A DNA stretch of 45,899 nt from Nocardia altamirensis NBRC 108246 (GTDB taxonomy: Bacteria > Actinomycetota > Actinomycetes > Mycobacteriales > Mycobacteriaceae). The position numbers were made by a program, and so were the translations under genes. The DNA is taken from contig NZ_BDAY01000023.1 in the NCBI RefSeq assembly GCF_001612685.1, forward strand, positions 1 through 45,899, read 5' to 3'. Positions 7,775 to 15,438 of the stretch are shown here, in pieces. The stretch's first letter is position 1. Every line of letters begins with the position of its first letter. The notes beneath the pieces were generated by a model. It worked only from the letters and a program-made list of their open reading frames with translations, had not been told where the DNA came from and searched no databases.

Positions 7775-8416
7775 TCAGCCGACCGTCTCGACCTGGGCGA
7801 GCCAGGGCTTCAGCACCCGCGAGGTCGTCTCGTGGATGCGCCGGTGCAGGCGTTCGCCGTCTTCGGCGCCGTTCAACGGCTGCTGGAACAGCACGGTCAG
7901 CGCACCGGACACCGCGCCGACCACGGCACCGACCAGTGCCGCGGCGCCGACCTCGTCCAGTTCGGCGGGGAAAGCCACATGCAATTGACGGGCGATCTCG
8001 CGCTGCGCGACCAATTGCGCGTGCGCGGCCCGGCCGCTCACCGACGGCACGGTGCGCGACACCTGCGCGCGCAGCGCGGCGATCCGCGCGCTGAGGTCGT
8101 CGACGAGATGCTCGCCGGGGTTGTCCCCCGCCGCCCGTAACGCCCGCAACAACACCTCGACCGGACGCTCACCGGGACGCCGACTGCCGATCGCGGCCAC
8201 CGCGGCCCGCACCCGCTCGTCCGTCTCGGGGAAGAGCAGTTCTTCCTTGCTGGCGAAGTAGTTGAAGAAGGTCCGCGTACCCACCTCGGCCGCCGCAGCG
8301 ATGTCGGCCACCGTCGTTTCGTCGTAGCCTCTTGTCTCGAAAAGCTCGACGGCTGCCTCGAGCAAGGCGCGGCGGGTACGTTCACGTTTGCGGTCACGGA
8401 GGGCGGATGGCGGCAC
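7775..8416 (-). CDS. TetR family transcriptional regulator
   Basis: A repressor-type regulator of about 213 residues. The N-terminal helix-turn-helix (LLEAAVELFETRGYDETTVADIA ... VGTRTFFNYFASKEELLF) is typical TetR/AcrR. The C-terminal ligand domain has no assignable ligand. The GTG at 8416 is preferred over the ATG at 8434 because TACTGT (8423-8428, minus strand) sits 6 nt upstream, a -10 box placing the transcript start on the start codon. The gene is convergent with the TSUP permease, with no spacer between the two stop codons, and divergent from tldD. Confidence 0.9.
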   Translation of the reverse strand: MPPSALRDRKRERTRRALLEAAVELFETRGYDETTVADIAAAAEVGTRTFFNYFASKEELLFPETDERVRAAVAAIGSRRPGERPVEVLLRALRAAGDNPGEHLVDDLSARIAALRAQVSRTVPSVSGRAAHAQLVAQREIARQLHVAFPAELDEVGAAALVGAVVGAVSGALTVLFQQPLNGAEDGERLHRRIHETTSRVLKPWLAQVETVG

Positions 8417-8628
8417 GCGGGCACAGTACGGCATTTCGCGAGGCAGACTCGGTATCCGCGGGTTTCGCGCGTGCCGTGCGGTGATCGATTGGCGCGGTCC
8501 CGACCGCCTCGTTATTCATGCTGTGCCACTGTGCATTTCATGCGTGTTTGCAGTCGATGCACGATGGCAGCGCGTGCAATCCGGGGAGCCGCAGCCACAC
8601 TCGGCCGCGAACGACTACGTTGGTGCGG

Positions 8629-10158
8629 GTGAGCATCGCGACTTCCAAGGATGTGGACGCCGAGTTCCTCGACCTGCCACTGGCCGCGCTCGCCGGCGCC
8701 GCGTTGACCGCGGCGACGGCGGCGGGCGCCGAACACGCCGACCTCAGGGTGCATCGACTGGTGACCCAATCGATCCGATTGCGCGATGGCCGCGTCGAGG
8801 CGATCACGGACAGCATCGAGCTCGGCATCGCGGTCCGGGTGATCGTCGACGGCACGTGGGGCTTCGCCTCGCACGCCGCACTGACCCCGGACACGGCCGC
8901 CGAGGTGGCCCGCCGCGCGGTGACAGTGGCGACGACGCTGCGGGCGTTGAACCGTGAGCGGGTGCAGCTGGCCGACGAGCCGATCTACGACGACGTGCAC
9001 TGGGTCTCGGCCTACGACCTCGACCCGTTCACCGTGTCGACCTCGGACAAGGTCGACCTGCTGCTCGACTATTCGGGTCGACTCTCCAGCTCCGACGGCG
9101 TCGATCACGTGACCGCGTCGGTGCTGCAGGTCAAGGAGCAGACCTTCTACGCCGACACCGCAGGCTCCCGCATCACGCAGCAGCGGGTGCGGTTGCATCC
9201 GGAGTTCGAAGCGACCACGGTCGACTCCTCGGCGGGTGTCTTCGAGACGATGCGCACGGTGGCGCCGCCGGTCGGCCGCGGCTGGGAGTACGTCACCGGC
9301 GCCGACGGCACCTGGGACTGGCAGAGCGAACTCGCGCAGATCCCGGAATGGCTCGCCGAGAAGGTGAAGGCGCCCACCGTGCAGGCGGGGCCGACCGATC
9401 TCGTCATCGACCCGACCAACCTGTGGTTGACCATCCACGAGTCCATCGGCCACGCCACCGAATACGACCGGGCCATCGGCTACGAATCCGCCTATGCGGG
9501 AACCTCGTTCGCGACGCCCGACAAGCTCGGCACGCTCCAGTACGGCACGCCGATCATGCACGTCACCGGCGACCGCACCGAGACGCACGGCCTGGCCAGC
9601 GTCGGCTACGACGACGAGGGTGTCGCAGGCCAGCGCTGGGATCTGGTGCGCGACGGGGTGCTCGTCGGGTACCAGCTCGACCGGGTCTTCGCGCCGCGTC
9701 TCGGCCTCGAACGCTCCAACGGCTGCTCCTACGCCGACTCCGCGCACCACGTGCCGATCCAGCGGATGGCGAACGTCTCGCTGCAGCCCGATCCCGAACG
9801 CGATACCAGCACAGCGGATCTCATCTCGCGGGTGGAGAACGGCATCTACATCGTCGGCGACAAGTCGTGGTCGATCGACATGCAGCGCTACAACTTCCAG
9901 TTCACCGGGCAGCGGTTCTTCCGCATCCGCAACGGCAAGCTGCACGGTCAACTGCGCGACGTCGCCTACCAGGCGACCACCACCGATTTCTGGGGTGCGA
10001 TGGAAGCGGTCGGCGGACCGTCCACCTGGCGGCTCGGCGGTGCGTTCAATTGCGGCAAGGCGCAACCCGGTCAGGTCGCGGCGGTCAGTCATGGCTGCCC
10101 GTCGGTTCTGGTGCGCGGCATCAATATTCTCAACACCCGGACGGAGGCCGGCCAGTGA
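8629..10158 (+). CDS. tldD: TldD family metalloprotease subunit
   Basis: The catalytic half of the TldD/TldE heterodimeric zinc protease, which in other bacteria degrades unfolded peptides and matures peptide natural products. The 509-residue protein has the HExxxH zinc motif HESIGH at about residues 270-275 and the C-terminal block CGKAQPGQVAAVSHGCPSVL, whose cysteine completes the metal site in TldD. The GTG at 8629 is used because TACGTT (8616-8621) lies 7 nt upstream, fitting a leaderless mRNA. It overlaps tldE by 4 nt (GTGA), so the two are translationally coupled. No peptide-precursor gene is visible beside the pair. Confidence 0.94.
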   Translation: MSIATSKDVDAEFLDLPLAALAGAALTAATAAGAEHADLRVHRLVTQSIRLRDGRVEAITDSIELGIAVRVIVDGTWGFASHAALTPDTAAEVARRAVTVATTLRALNRERVQLADEPIYDDVHWVSAYDLDPFTVSTSDKVDLLLDYSGRLSSSDGVDHVTASVLQVKEQTFYADTAGSRITQQRVRLHPEFEATTVDSSAGVFETMRTVAPPVGRGWEYVTGADGTWDWQSELAQIPEWLAEKVKAPTVQAGPTDLVIDPTNLWLTIHESIGHATEYDRAIGYESAYAGTSFATPDKLGTLQYGTPIMHVTGDRTETHGLASVGYDDEGVAGQRWDLVRDGVLVGYQLDRVFAPRLGLERSNGCSYADSAHHVPIQRMANVSLQPDPERDTSTADLISRVENGIYIVGDKSWSIDMQRYNFQFTGQRFFRIRNGKLHGQLRDVAYQATTTDFWGAMEAVGGPSTWRLGGAFNCGKAQPGQVAAVSHGCPSVLVRGINILNTRTEAGQ

Positions 10159-11546
10159 CGGAGCAGACTCTTATGCCTGCGGGCGAGGTTGTCGAGCGGG
10201 CGCTCGCGCTGTCCAAGGCCGACGAGGCGATGGTGATCGTCACCGACGCCTACGACGCGTCGCTGCGGTGGGCCGGGAATTCGATGACCACCAACGGATC
10301 GTCGGTGTCGCGTGGCTGGTCGGTCATCTCGATCTTCCGCGAGGGACCGAATGCCGCACGGGTCGGCACCATCGGCTCGACCAGCGTCGACCCTGCCGAG
10401 ATCGAAGCGGTGGTGCGCAAGAGCGAAGAGGCGGCCCGCACCGCGGAGCCCGCCCGCGATGCGATGCCGCTGCTGGAACCCGAAGGGCCATCGCAGGATT
10501 GGGCCGCCGAACCCGGTAGCACCGGGATCGAGGTGTTCACCGGTCTCGCCAGCGACCTGTCCGCGGGCTTCGACGGCAGCGACCGGCTCTACGGCTTCGC
10601 CCATCACACGATGAACACCACGTGGCTCGGCACCTCGACCGGCGTGCGGCGGCGCTTCGTGCAGCCGACCGGTTCGGTGGAGATCAACGGAAAGCGTGGC
10701 GAGGGCAGCGATCTCGCCAGCGCGTGGGTCGGTGTCGGCACCGCCGACTTCACCGATGTCGACGTGCCTGGCATGCTCACCGAGCTGTCGCGGCGGCTGG
10801 ACTGGGCAAAGCGGAAGGTCGACCTGCCTGCGGGCCGGTACGAGACGTTGATGCCGCCCTCGACCGTGGCAGACCTGATGATCGCCATGGCCTGGGAGAT
10901 GGAGGGCCGCGGTGCTCAGGAAGGGCACACCGCGTTCTCGCGTGCGGGTGGCACGCGAATCGGCGAGCGGCTCACCGATATTCCGCTCACGCTCTACTCC
11001 GACCCGAACGCGAGCGGGCTCGAATATCAACCGTTCGTCGCGACTTCCGCGTCGTCGCAAGCGTCGTCGGTGTTCGACAACGGCCTGTCGACGGGACGGG
11101 TCGACTGGATACGCGACGGCGTCATCGAATCACTCGTCTACCCGCGCGCCGCTGCCGCCGAATTCGATGCTCCCACTACGGTTCCCGGCGACAACCTGCT
11201 GCTCACCGGCGGGTCCGACGCGTCGATCGACGACATGATCGCCCGCACCGAGCGCGGCCTGCTGCTGACCACGCTCTGGTACATCCGTGAGGTCGACCCG
11301 GCCAGCCTGCTGCTCACCGGCCTCACCAGGGACGGGGTGTACCTCGTCGAGAACGGCGCAGTCACCGCAGCAGTCAACAACTTCCGGTTCAACGAGAGTC
11401 CACTCGACCTGCTGCGCCGGGCCACCGAGGCAGGTGCCACCCAGATCACCCTCCCCCGCGAATGGAAAGACTGGTTCACCCGAACCGCCATGCCGCCCTT
11501 GCGAATCCCCGACTTCCACATGTCGTCGGTCAGCCAGGCAACCTGA
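10155..11546 (+). CDS. tldE: TldE/PmbA family protease partner subunit
   Basis: The 463-residue non-catalytic partner of TldD. The N-terminal domain (VVERALALSKADEAMVIVTD ... LRWAGNSMTTNGSSVSRGW) and the C-terminal domain with SGLEYQPFV, DNGLSTGRVDWIRDG and GDNLLLTGGSDASIDDM match the TldE/PmbA fold. The HExxxH motif is absent, as expected for TldE. The GTG start at 10155 overlaps the tldD stop. In known systems TldE forms the chamber that positions peptides at the TldD active site. The gene ends before a 288-bp non-coding gap with two repeat elements. Confidence 0.93.
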   Translation: MTEQTLMPAGEVVERALALSKADEAMVIVTDAYDASLRWAGNSMTTNGSSVSRGWSVISIFREGPNAARVGTIGSTSVDPAEIEAVVRKSEEAARTAEPARDAMPLLEPEGPSQDWAAEPGSTGIEVFTGLASDLSAGFDGSDRLYGFAHHTMNTTWLGTSTGVRRRFVQPTGSVEINGKRGEGSDLASAWVGVGTADFTDVDVPGMLTELSRRLDWAKRKVDLPAGRYETLMPPSTVADLMIAMAWEMEGRGAQEGHTAFSRAGGTRIGERLTDIPLTLYSDPNASGLEYQPFVATSASSQASSVFDNGLSTGRVDWIRDGVIESLVYPRAAAAEFDAPTTVPGDNLLLTGGSDASIDDMIARTERGLLLTTLWYIREVDPASLLLTGLTRDGVYLVENGAVTAAVNNFRFNESPLDLLRRATEAGATQITLPREWKDWFTRTAMPPLRIPDFHMSSVSQAT

Positions 11547-11588
11547 GCCAACCCCCTGTCCCATTCGGTCAGCTGGACTCCCGCGACT

Positions 11589-11634
11589 GGGACATGGTGG
11601 AGGCGACACGCCGTAAACGCCTCCACCATGTCCC
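11589..11634. repeat. Perfect 17-bp inverted repeat in a convergent gap
   Basis: GGGACATGGTGGAGGCG (11589-11605) and CGCCTCCACCATGTCCC (11618-11634) are exact reverse complements around a 12-nt loop. The element lies 42 bp after the tldE stop and faces the convergent PPOX gene, so it could terminate transcription in both directions. There is no T-run. The rest of the gap (to 11756) shows no gene. Confidence 0.8.
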
Positions 11635-11756
11635 TCTCGCGAACCTCTACCCACGCGAACGGGACACGGCTGCACCAACTCTCGCGCCGGAACCCCTCTG
11701 AGGCGGCAAGCCTCGCATCGACGCGAGAGAAACGGCTGCCGAGCCTCGTATACCGA

Positions 11757-11832
11757 GATCCGCACCCCCTCTGGCGATCCGCCCCGTTCTGGGGTGCTGG
11801 AAGGGGTGCGGATTCACAGAACGGGTGCGGGA
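11757..11832. repeat. Dispersed folded repeat, copy 1 (GATCCGCACCCC family)
   Basis: The segment begins GATCCGCACCCCCTCTGG, continues GATCCGCCCCGTTCTGGG, and returns as GGGGTGCGGATTCACAGAAC and GGGTGCGGG, so it folds back on itself. Nearly the same order of blocks occurs at 32699-32773 upstream of cobG. It ends right at the stop codon of the PPOX gene. Confidence 0.65.
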
Positions 11833-11834
11833 GT

Positions 11835-12215
11835 TCAGGTGAGGGTGATCTCGATGCCGATGGTGCCCTTCTTGCCGCGACGAATGTTGCTGCCGATGAT
11901 GGTGATCGGGCCGGTGAGCCAGTACTTCTTCATGAGCAGCTTGCGGACCCGGTCGGTGTCGTCGGCGTCGAGGATGCGGCCGGTGCCCTCGACGATCTCG
12001 CCGCGCGTCTTGCCCGCCACATTGCACGGCTGCAGGGTGACGGCCGGGTTGCGCCGCAGCCGCTTCACCTTCCAGCTGTCGGTGACCGTCCACACGTAGA
12101 GCTTGTCGCCGTCGGCGACTGCCCACACCGCGGTGCCGACGGCGGTGCCGTCCTTGCGGAACGTGGTCAGTAGCACGTAGTCGGCTTTGCCGATGGCGCC
12201 AAGCGTGTTCGTCAT
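11835..12215 (-). CDS. PPOX class F420-dependent oxidoreductase
   Basis: A 126-residue split-barrel protein of the pyridoxamine-oxidase-like, probably F420-binding class. The pattern ADYVLLTTFRKDGTAVGTAVW ... DKLYVWTVTDSWKVKRLRRNP ... VTLQPCNVAG is typical. Many such actinobacterial proteins bind F420, FMN or biliverdin, and the cofactor cannot be fixed from sequence. It is 22 bp downstream of a PadR regulator on the same strand, which suggests an operon. A paralogue of similar size and motif order lies at 14937-15326. Confidence 0.85.
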   Translation of the reverse strand: MTNTLGAIGKADYVLLTTFRKDGTAVGTAVWAVADGDKLYVWTVTDSWKVKRLRRNPAVTLQPCNVAGKTRGEIVEGTGRILDADDTDRVRKLLMKKYWLTGPITIIGSNIRRGKKGTIGIEITLT

Positions 12216-12237
12216 GCACGCAGCGTAACGGGGCGCG

Positions 12238-12789
12238 CTATTCCGACATCCGGTACTCGCCGGACTCCAGCCGTTCGAGCAGGCCATCCGTCCACCCGGC
12301 GAGATTGCCGAAGACGCCGCTCCACAGTTCCAGCAGGTCTGTCGTGTGCGGCGGCTCGTAGCGGCCGCCGGTGAAGGTCGGGACCATCTCGAGCAGGCTG
12401 GCACGGACCTCCTCGCTGCGGCGGCGCTGCTCGCGCAACTTCTCGATGACGTGCGCGCGCGGCAGCGCGTCCATGAACGCGATGCCTGCCCCGAGTTCCT
12501 CCATGTCGACGCTCACCAGCGCCTCGTCCATCAGCTTCCGGAATTCGGCCTCGCCGGCATCGGTCAGCTGGAACAGCGTGCGGCCTGGGCCTTCGGTGCT
12601 GCCCTCGGTGCCGAAGGCGGTCAACTTTCCTTCTTGCGCCAGCTGTTTCAGCGCGTGATAGATCGAGCCCGGTTTGACGTTGGTCCAGGTCTCCGCGCGC
12701 CACGACAGCAGTTCGCGGCGCACGGCGTAGCCGTAGGTGGGCTGCTGCAGCCGCATCACCCCAAGGACCAGCAGGCGCACCGCCGCCAT
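12238..12789 (-). CDS. PadR family transcriptional regulator
   Basis: A 183-residue PadR regulator. The winged helix (LLVLGVMRLQQPTYGYAVRR ... WTNVKPGSIYHALKQLAQEG ... RTLFQLTDAGEAEFRKLM) is followed by a helical dimerisation domain. ATG 12789 is chosen over the TTG six bases earlier because GAGGAGG lies at the right distance. It is divergent from a VOC protein gene and precedes a PPOX gene. A long inverted repeat in the divergent promoter (12823-12884) is the likely operator for both sides. Confidence 0.9.
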   Translation of the reverse strand: MAAVRLLVLGVMRLQQPTYGYAVRRELLSWRAETWTNVKPGSIYHALKQLAQEGKLTAFGTEGSTEGPGRTLFQLTDAGEAEFRKLMDEALVSVDMEELGAGIAFMDALPRAHVIEKLREQRRRSEEVRASLLEMVPTFTGGRYEPPHTTDLLELWSGVFGNLAGWTDGLLERLESGEYRMSE

Positions 12790-12822
12790 GGACAACCTCC
12801 TCGCACATAGAAAATCTCCATA

Positions 12823-12884
12823 GTAATCAAGTTTGACTTCCAGGTCGGCGGCTGGTTAACCTTCTACTAGTCAAAATTGATTAC
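12823..12884. promoter_or_regulatory. Inverted-repeat operator in the PadR/VOC divergent promoter
   Basis: GTAATCAAGTTTGACT (12823-12838) and AGTCAAAATTGATTAC (12869-12884) are reverse complements over 16 bp with one mismatch. Each arm contains TTGACT on its outgoing strand, a good -35 hexamer. For the VOC gene, TTGACT (12833-12838) pairs with TAACCT (12857-12862) at an 18-bp spacing. Regulator binding to both arms would block both promoters. Assigning it to the PadR protein is an inference from position. Confidence 0.65.
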
Positions 12885-12904
12885 CGCAGGTAAGGGGAGT
12901 TTTC

Positions 12905-13624
12905 ATGGATGGCACGGCAGTACCGGTGATGTGGGCCGGGGACTTGGCCGAGGTCTTGGACTTCTATCGGACGCTCGGATACAAGGTGACCCACGAGCAG
13001 GCCAGCCCGTACATGTACGGCGCGGTGGCGGGCAACGGGTACGACCTGAACCTCTTCCGAGCCCTCGATGACAAGCGCCCCGCGGAGGAGCGCGACGCGG
13101 GATGCTTGGTGTTCCTCGACGAGGTCGAGGATCTGCACCGGGATTTCAGCGCGGCCCTCAAGGAACGCTTCGGCCGCGTTCCCGCGCGCGGGATCCCGCG
13201 CATCACCCGATTCCGGACCGGCCAGGGCAGATTCACAGTGGTGGACCCGGCCGGAAACAGCGTCACCTATCTCAAACGCGACGCACCCGACGTCGAGTAC
13301 GGCGGATCACGCAAACTCAAAGGGCTGCAACGCATTATCGACAACGCGAGCATTCTGCGTTTCTCGAAACAAGACGACGAGGCGGCACGCAAGACCCTGG
13401 AGTCCGGACTGCGGCGGTTCGCGGCGACGGCCACACCGTTGGACAAGGCGCACGCGATGGCGGAACTCGTCGAACTCGCGGTGGCGATGGAGGATCCGGC
13501 GCGGGCGGCCGAATGGCGCAGCAAGATAACGGCACTCGACCTTTCGGCGGAAGATCGCGCCGAGATCGCCAAGCACCTACAGATCGCCTCGGACCTCCAG
13601 GAGTGGCTGGCCGACTCGGAGTAG
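12905..13624 (+). CDS. VOC/glyoxalase-fold protein with C-terminal helical domain
   Basis: A 239-residue protein. Residues about 1-125 form a vicinal-oxygen-chelate (bleomycin-resistance/glyoxalase) domain: AVPVMWAGDLAEVLDFYRTLGYKV at the start and TVVDPAGNSVTYLKR at the end of the fold. Residues about 135-235 are predicted helical (DDEAARKTLESGLRRF, DKAHAMAELVELAVAMEDPA) and resemble a tetratricopeptide-like add-on rather than a second VOC half. The domain often binds toxins or antibiotics. Divergence from a PadR regulator suggests ligand-induced expression. GGGGAG sits upstream of ATG 12905. Confidence 0.82.
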   Translation: MDGTAVPVMWAGDLAEVLDFYRTLGYKVTHEQASPYMYGAVAGNGYDLNLFRALDDKRPAEERDAGCLVFLDEVEDLHRDFSAALKERFGRVPARGIPRITRFRTGQGRFTVVDPAGNSVTYLKRDAPDVEYGGSRKLKGLQRIIDNASILRFSKQDDEAARKTLESGLRRFAATATPLDKAHAMAELVELAVAMEDPARAAEWRSKITALDLSAEDRAEIAKHLQIASDLQEWLADSE

Positions 13625-13640
13625 TCCAGCACAGGATTAA

Positions 13641-13705
13641 TGCCGAGAGGGTACTGGTGCATGTGGCCTCTCGGGCGATGCTTGCACCAGTACCTCGTGA
13701 TCAGT
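13641..13705. repeat. Dispersed palindromic element, copy A
   Basis: GGTACTGGTGCA (13650-13661) and TGCACCAGTACC (13683-13694) form a perfect 12-bp stem. The loop GTGGCCTCTCGGGCGATGC is nearly identical to the loop of the element at 20063-20140, and the flank TGATCAGTCGACC matches too. It occupies the gap between the convergent VOC and map genes. Confidence 0.8.
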
Positions 13706-13777
13706 CGACCGACTCGACAAGCGGTGCGGATATACAAGAAGGTGCCGATTTTGGGGCATCACAGGTGCGCAAGTGCG

Positions 13778-14566
13778 TTACGCGGGGGTGTTGGCGGCGA
13801 CGGTAGCGAGGGTCAAGATTTGGGGGCCGTCGTCGGTGACCGCGATGGTGTGCTCGGAGTGGGCAGTGCGGGAACCGTCGGCGGAGCGGAGGGTCCAGCC
13901 GTCCGGGTCGGTGACGATGCGGTGGGTGGTGCGCGCGAACCACGGTTCGATGGCGATGGTCAGGCCGGGGCGCAGCCGGTAGCCGCGGCCGGGGCGGCCG
14001 ACGTTGGAAACGTGCGGATCCTCGTGCATGGTGCGGCCGAGGCCGTGGCCGCCGAACTCGTTGTTCACCGGGTAGCCGTAGTCGAGCGCGACGGCGGAGA
14101 TGGCGGCGGAGATATCGCCGATGTGGTTGCCGGGCACCGCGACCGCGATGCCCGCGGCCAGGGCATCTTCGGTCGCCCGGATCAGGCGGAGGTCCGCCTC
14201 GGCCGCGGTGCCGACCACGATGGTTTTCGCCGAGTCCGCCACCCAGCCGTCGATGCTGACGGCCAGATCCATGGTCAGCACATCGCCGTCGCGCAGCGCG
14301 TAATCGAACGGAAGCCCGTGCAGCACAGCGTCGTTGACCGACAAGCAGATGGTGTTGCGGAACGGGCCCCGACCGAAGGACGGCGCGTAATCCCAGTAGC
14401 AGGATTGCGCGCCGCGCTGCCGAATCCGTTCGCGCACATGGGCTTCCAGCTCCAGCAGGTTCACCCCCACCTGCGCGAGCCCGCCGAGCTCGCCGAGCAT
14501 CTCGGCAACGAACTGCCCGGTGACCCGCATCCGCGCGATCTCCGCGGGCGTTTTCAGCTCAACCAC
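13778..14566 (-). CDS. map: Type I methionine aminopeptidase
   Basis: A 262-residue cytosolic enzyme that removes N-terminal methionine from new proteins. The five metal ligands of the pita-bread fold are visible: aspartates in TMDLAVSIDGWVADSAKT, histidine in GGHGLGRTMHEDP, glutamates in LTIAIEPWF and HSEHTIAVT. Start GTG 14566 (MVELKTPAEIARMR) is preferred because GGGAG lies just upstream; the longer frame runs into the operator DNA. The gene is divergent from an XRE regulator, and the 96-bp gap holds three copies of one operator, so unlike a housekeeping map it is probably tightly controlled. It may be a second, specialised Map. Confidence 0.92.
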   Translation of the reverse strand: MVELKTPAEIARMRVTGQFVAEMLGELGGLAQVGVNLLELEAHVRERIRQRGAQSCYWDYAPSFGRGPFRNTICLSVNDAVLHGLPFDYALRDGDVLTMDLAVSIDGWVADSAKTIVVGTAAEADLRLIRATEDALAAGIAVAVPGNHIGDISAAISAVALDYGYPVNNEFGGHGLGRTMHEDPHVSNVGRPGRGYRLRPGLTIAIEPWFARTTHRIVTDPDGWTLRSADGSRTAHSEHTIAVTDDGPQILTLATVAANTPA

Positions 14567-14582
14567 GAACAACTCCCATCTC

Positions 14583-14645
14583 GGTATTTTAATACCACCG
14601 TAGCTCAGCCGGTATTTTAATACCAACTTGCGGTATTAAAATACC
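14583..14645. promoter_or_regulatory. Three identical palindromic operators between map and the XRE gene
   Basis: GGTATTTTAATACC occurs at 14583-14596 and 14611-14624 and, inverted, at 14632-14645 (GGTATTAAAATACC). Each is palindromic in its outer six bases on each side. Centres are 28 and 21 bp apart. The third site lies between the -35 and -10 of the XRE gene, the classic place for repression. These AT-rich boxes stand out in very GC-rich DNA. The XRE protein next door is the obvious ligand (inference). Confidence 0.85.
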
Positions 14646-14656
14646 GGCTCTACGCT
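14628..14656 (+). promoter_or_regulatory. Promoter of the XRE regulator (leaderless)
   Basis: TTGCGG (14628-14633) and TACGCT (14651-14656) are separated by 17 bp, and the ATG at 14663 follows after 6 nt. Transcription would begin at or next to the start codon. Operator 3 occupies most of the spacer. Confidence 0.6.
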
Positions 14657-14662
14657 GATCGG

Positions 14663-14926
14663 ATGGTTCGCCTCCCCCTGACCCCGGCACAGATCGACGC
14701 GGGCCGACGCCTCGGCGGAGCGTTGCGTGCCGCCCGCGCCGACCGCGATCTCGCTGAAGTCGCAGGTGCGGCGGGTATCTCGCCGGAGACCCTCCGCAAG
14801 ATCGAGACCGGGCGGCTGCCGTCCCCCGCGTTCGGCACCGTGGTCGCGCTGAGCTTCGCGCTCGACCTTCCGCTGCAGGACCTCGCCGATATCTGGCGGG
14901 CCGCAGGGCTGGCGCAGTCCGCCTGA
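14663..14926 (+). CDS. XRE-family helix-turn-helix regulator
   Basis: An 87-residue protein that is almost all one Cro/C1-type helix-turn-helix: RLGGALRAARADRDLAEVAGAAGISPETLRKIETGRLPSPAFGTVVALSFAL. There is no ligand or sensor domain. It is divergent from map, and three matching operators lie in the shared promoter, so it probably represses both itself and map. There is no ribosome-binding site; a -10 box 6 nt upstream points to a leaderless mRNA. It ends 10 bp before the convergent PPOX gene. Confidence 0.88.
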   Translation: MVRLPLTPAQIDAGRRLGGALRAARADRDLAEVAGAAGISPETLRKIETGRLPSPAFGTVVALSFALDLPLQDLADIWRAAGLAQSA

Positions 14927-14936
14927 ACGGCGACAG

Positions 14937-15326
14937 TTACTCGCCGCGGACCTGCTGGGTGATGGTGAGCCCAACGGATCCGTCCGCACCGCGAAACAGC
15001 TTGTGCAGCTTGATGAGCAGCGCGCCGATGATGCCGTACTTGCGCGAGACCAGGTCGCGCACCCGCTGAGTGCCCTCCGCATCGAGGATCGCGGCACTGC
15101 CCAGGTATATCTCGTCGCCCTTCGGGCGGCCGCGGGCATCGGACGGCTGCAGCGTCACGTCGGGATTGCGCCGGATTCGCTTGACCTTCCAGGTCGTCGG
15201 ATTGGTCCATACGACGATCCGATCCCCGTCCGGCGCCACCCAGACAGGCGTTCCCACCGGCGTGCCGTCCTTCTGGTAGGTGGTCAGCAACGCGAACTTG
15301 CTCGTGCCCAACTCGTTCCATGTCAT
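14937..15326 (-). CDS. PPOX class F420-dependent oxidoreductase (second copy)
   Basis: A 129-residue split-barrel flavin/F420 protein. The motif order TSKFALLTTYQKDGTPVGTPVW ... DRIVVWTNPTTWKVKRIRRNP ... VTLQPSDARG parallels the protein at 11835-12215 closely, so the two are paralogues 3 kb apart. ATG 15326 (MTWNELGTSKF) is chosen because it matches the paralogue's start. It is convergent with the XRE gene, with a 10-bp gap and no separate terminator. Substrate unknown. Confidence 0.85.
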   Translation of the reverse strand: MTWNELGTSKFALLTTYQKDGTPVGTPVWVAPDGDRIVVWTNPTTWKVKRIRRNPDVTLQPSDARGRPKGDEIYLGSAAILDAEGTQRVRDLVSRKYGIIGALLIKLHKLFRGADGSVGLTITQQVRGE

Positions 15327-15438
15327 AGCGAAAACGGTAGGCGGCCGCGGCCCGCCGAACATCCGTCAGCGGACACAGATCCGCTGTACGTGCCCTGACG
15401 TAGCCGCGGCCCCTACCGCGTGCCGAAGCAGGCTCAGC

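Noticed and set aside
8526..8533. GCCACTGT before tldD as a second cobalamin riboswitch
   Set aside because: The other conserved blocks (GGAAxCCGGTG, AGCCAGAC) are missing around it, so it is a chance match.
8512..10092. 526-codon minus-strand open frame across tldD
   Set aside because: It is antisense to tldD with the same skewed composition; no domain is visible.
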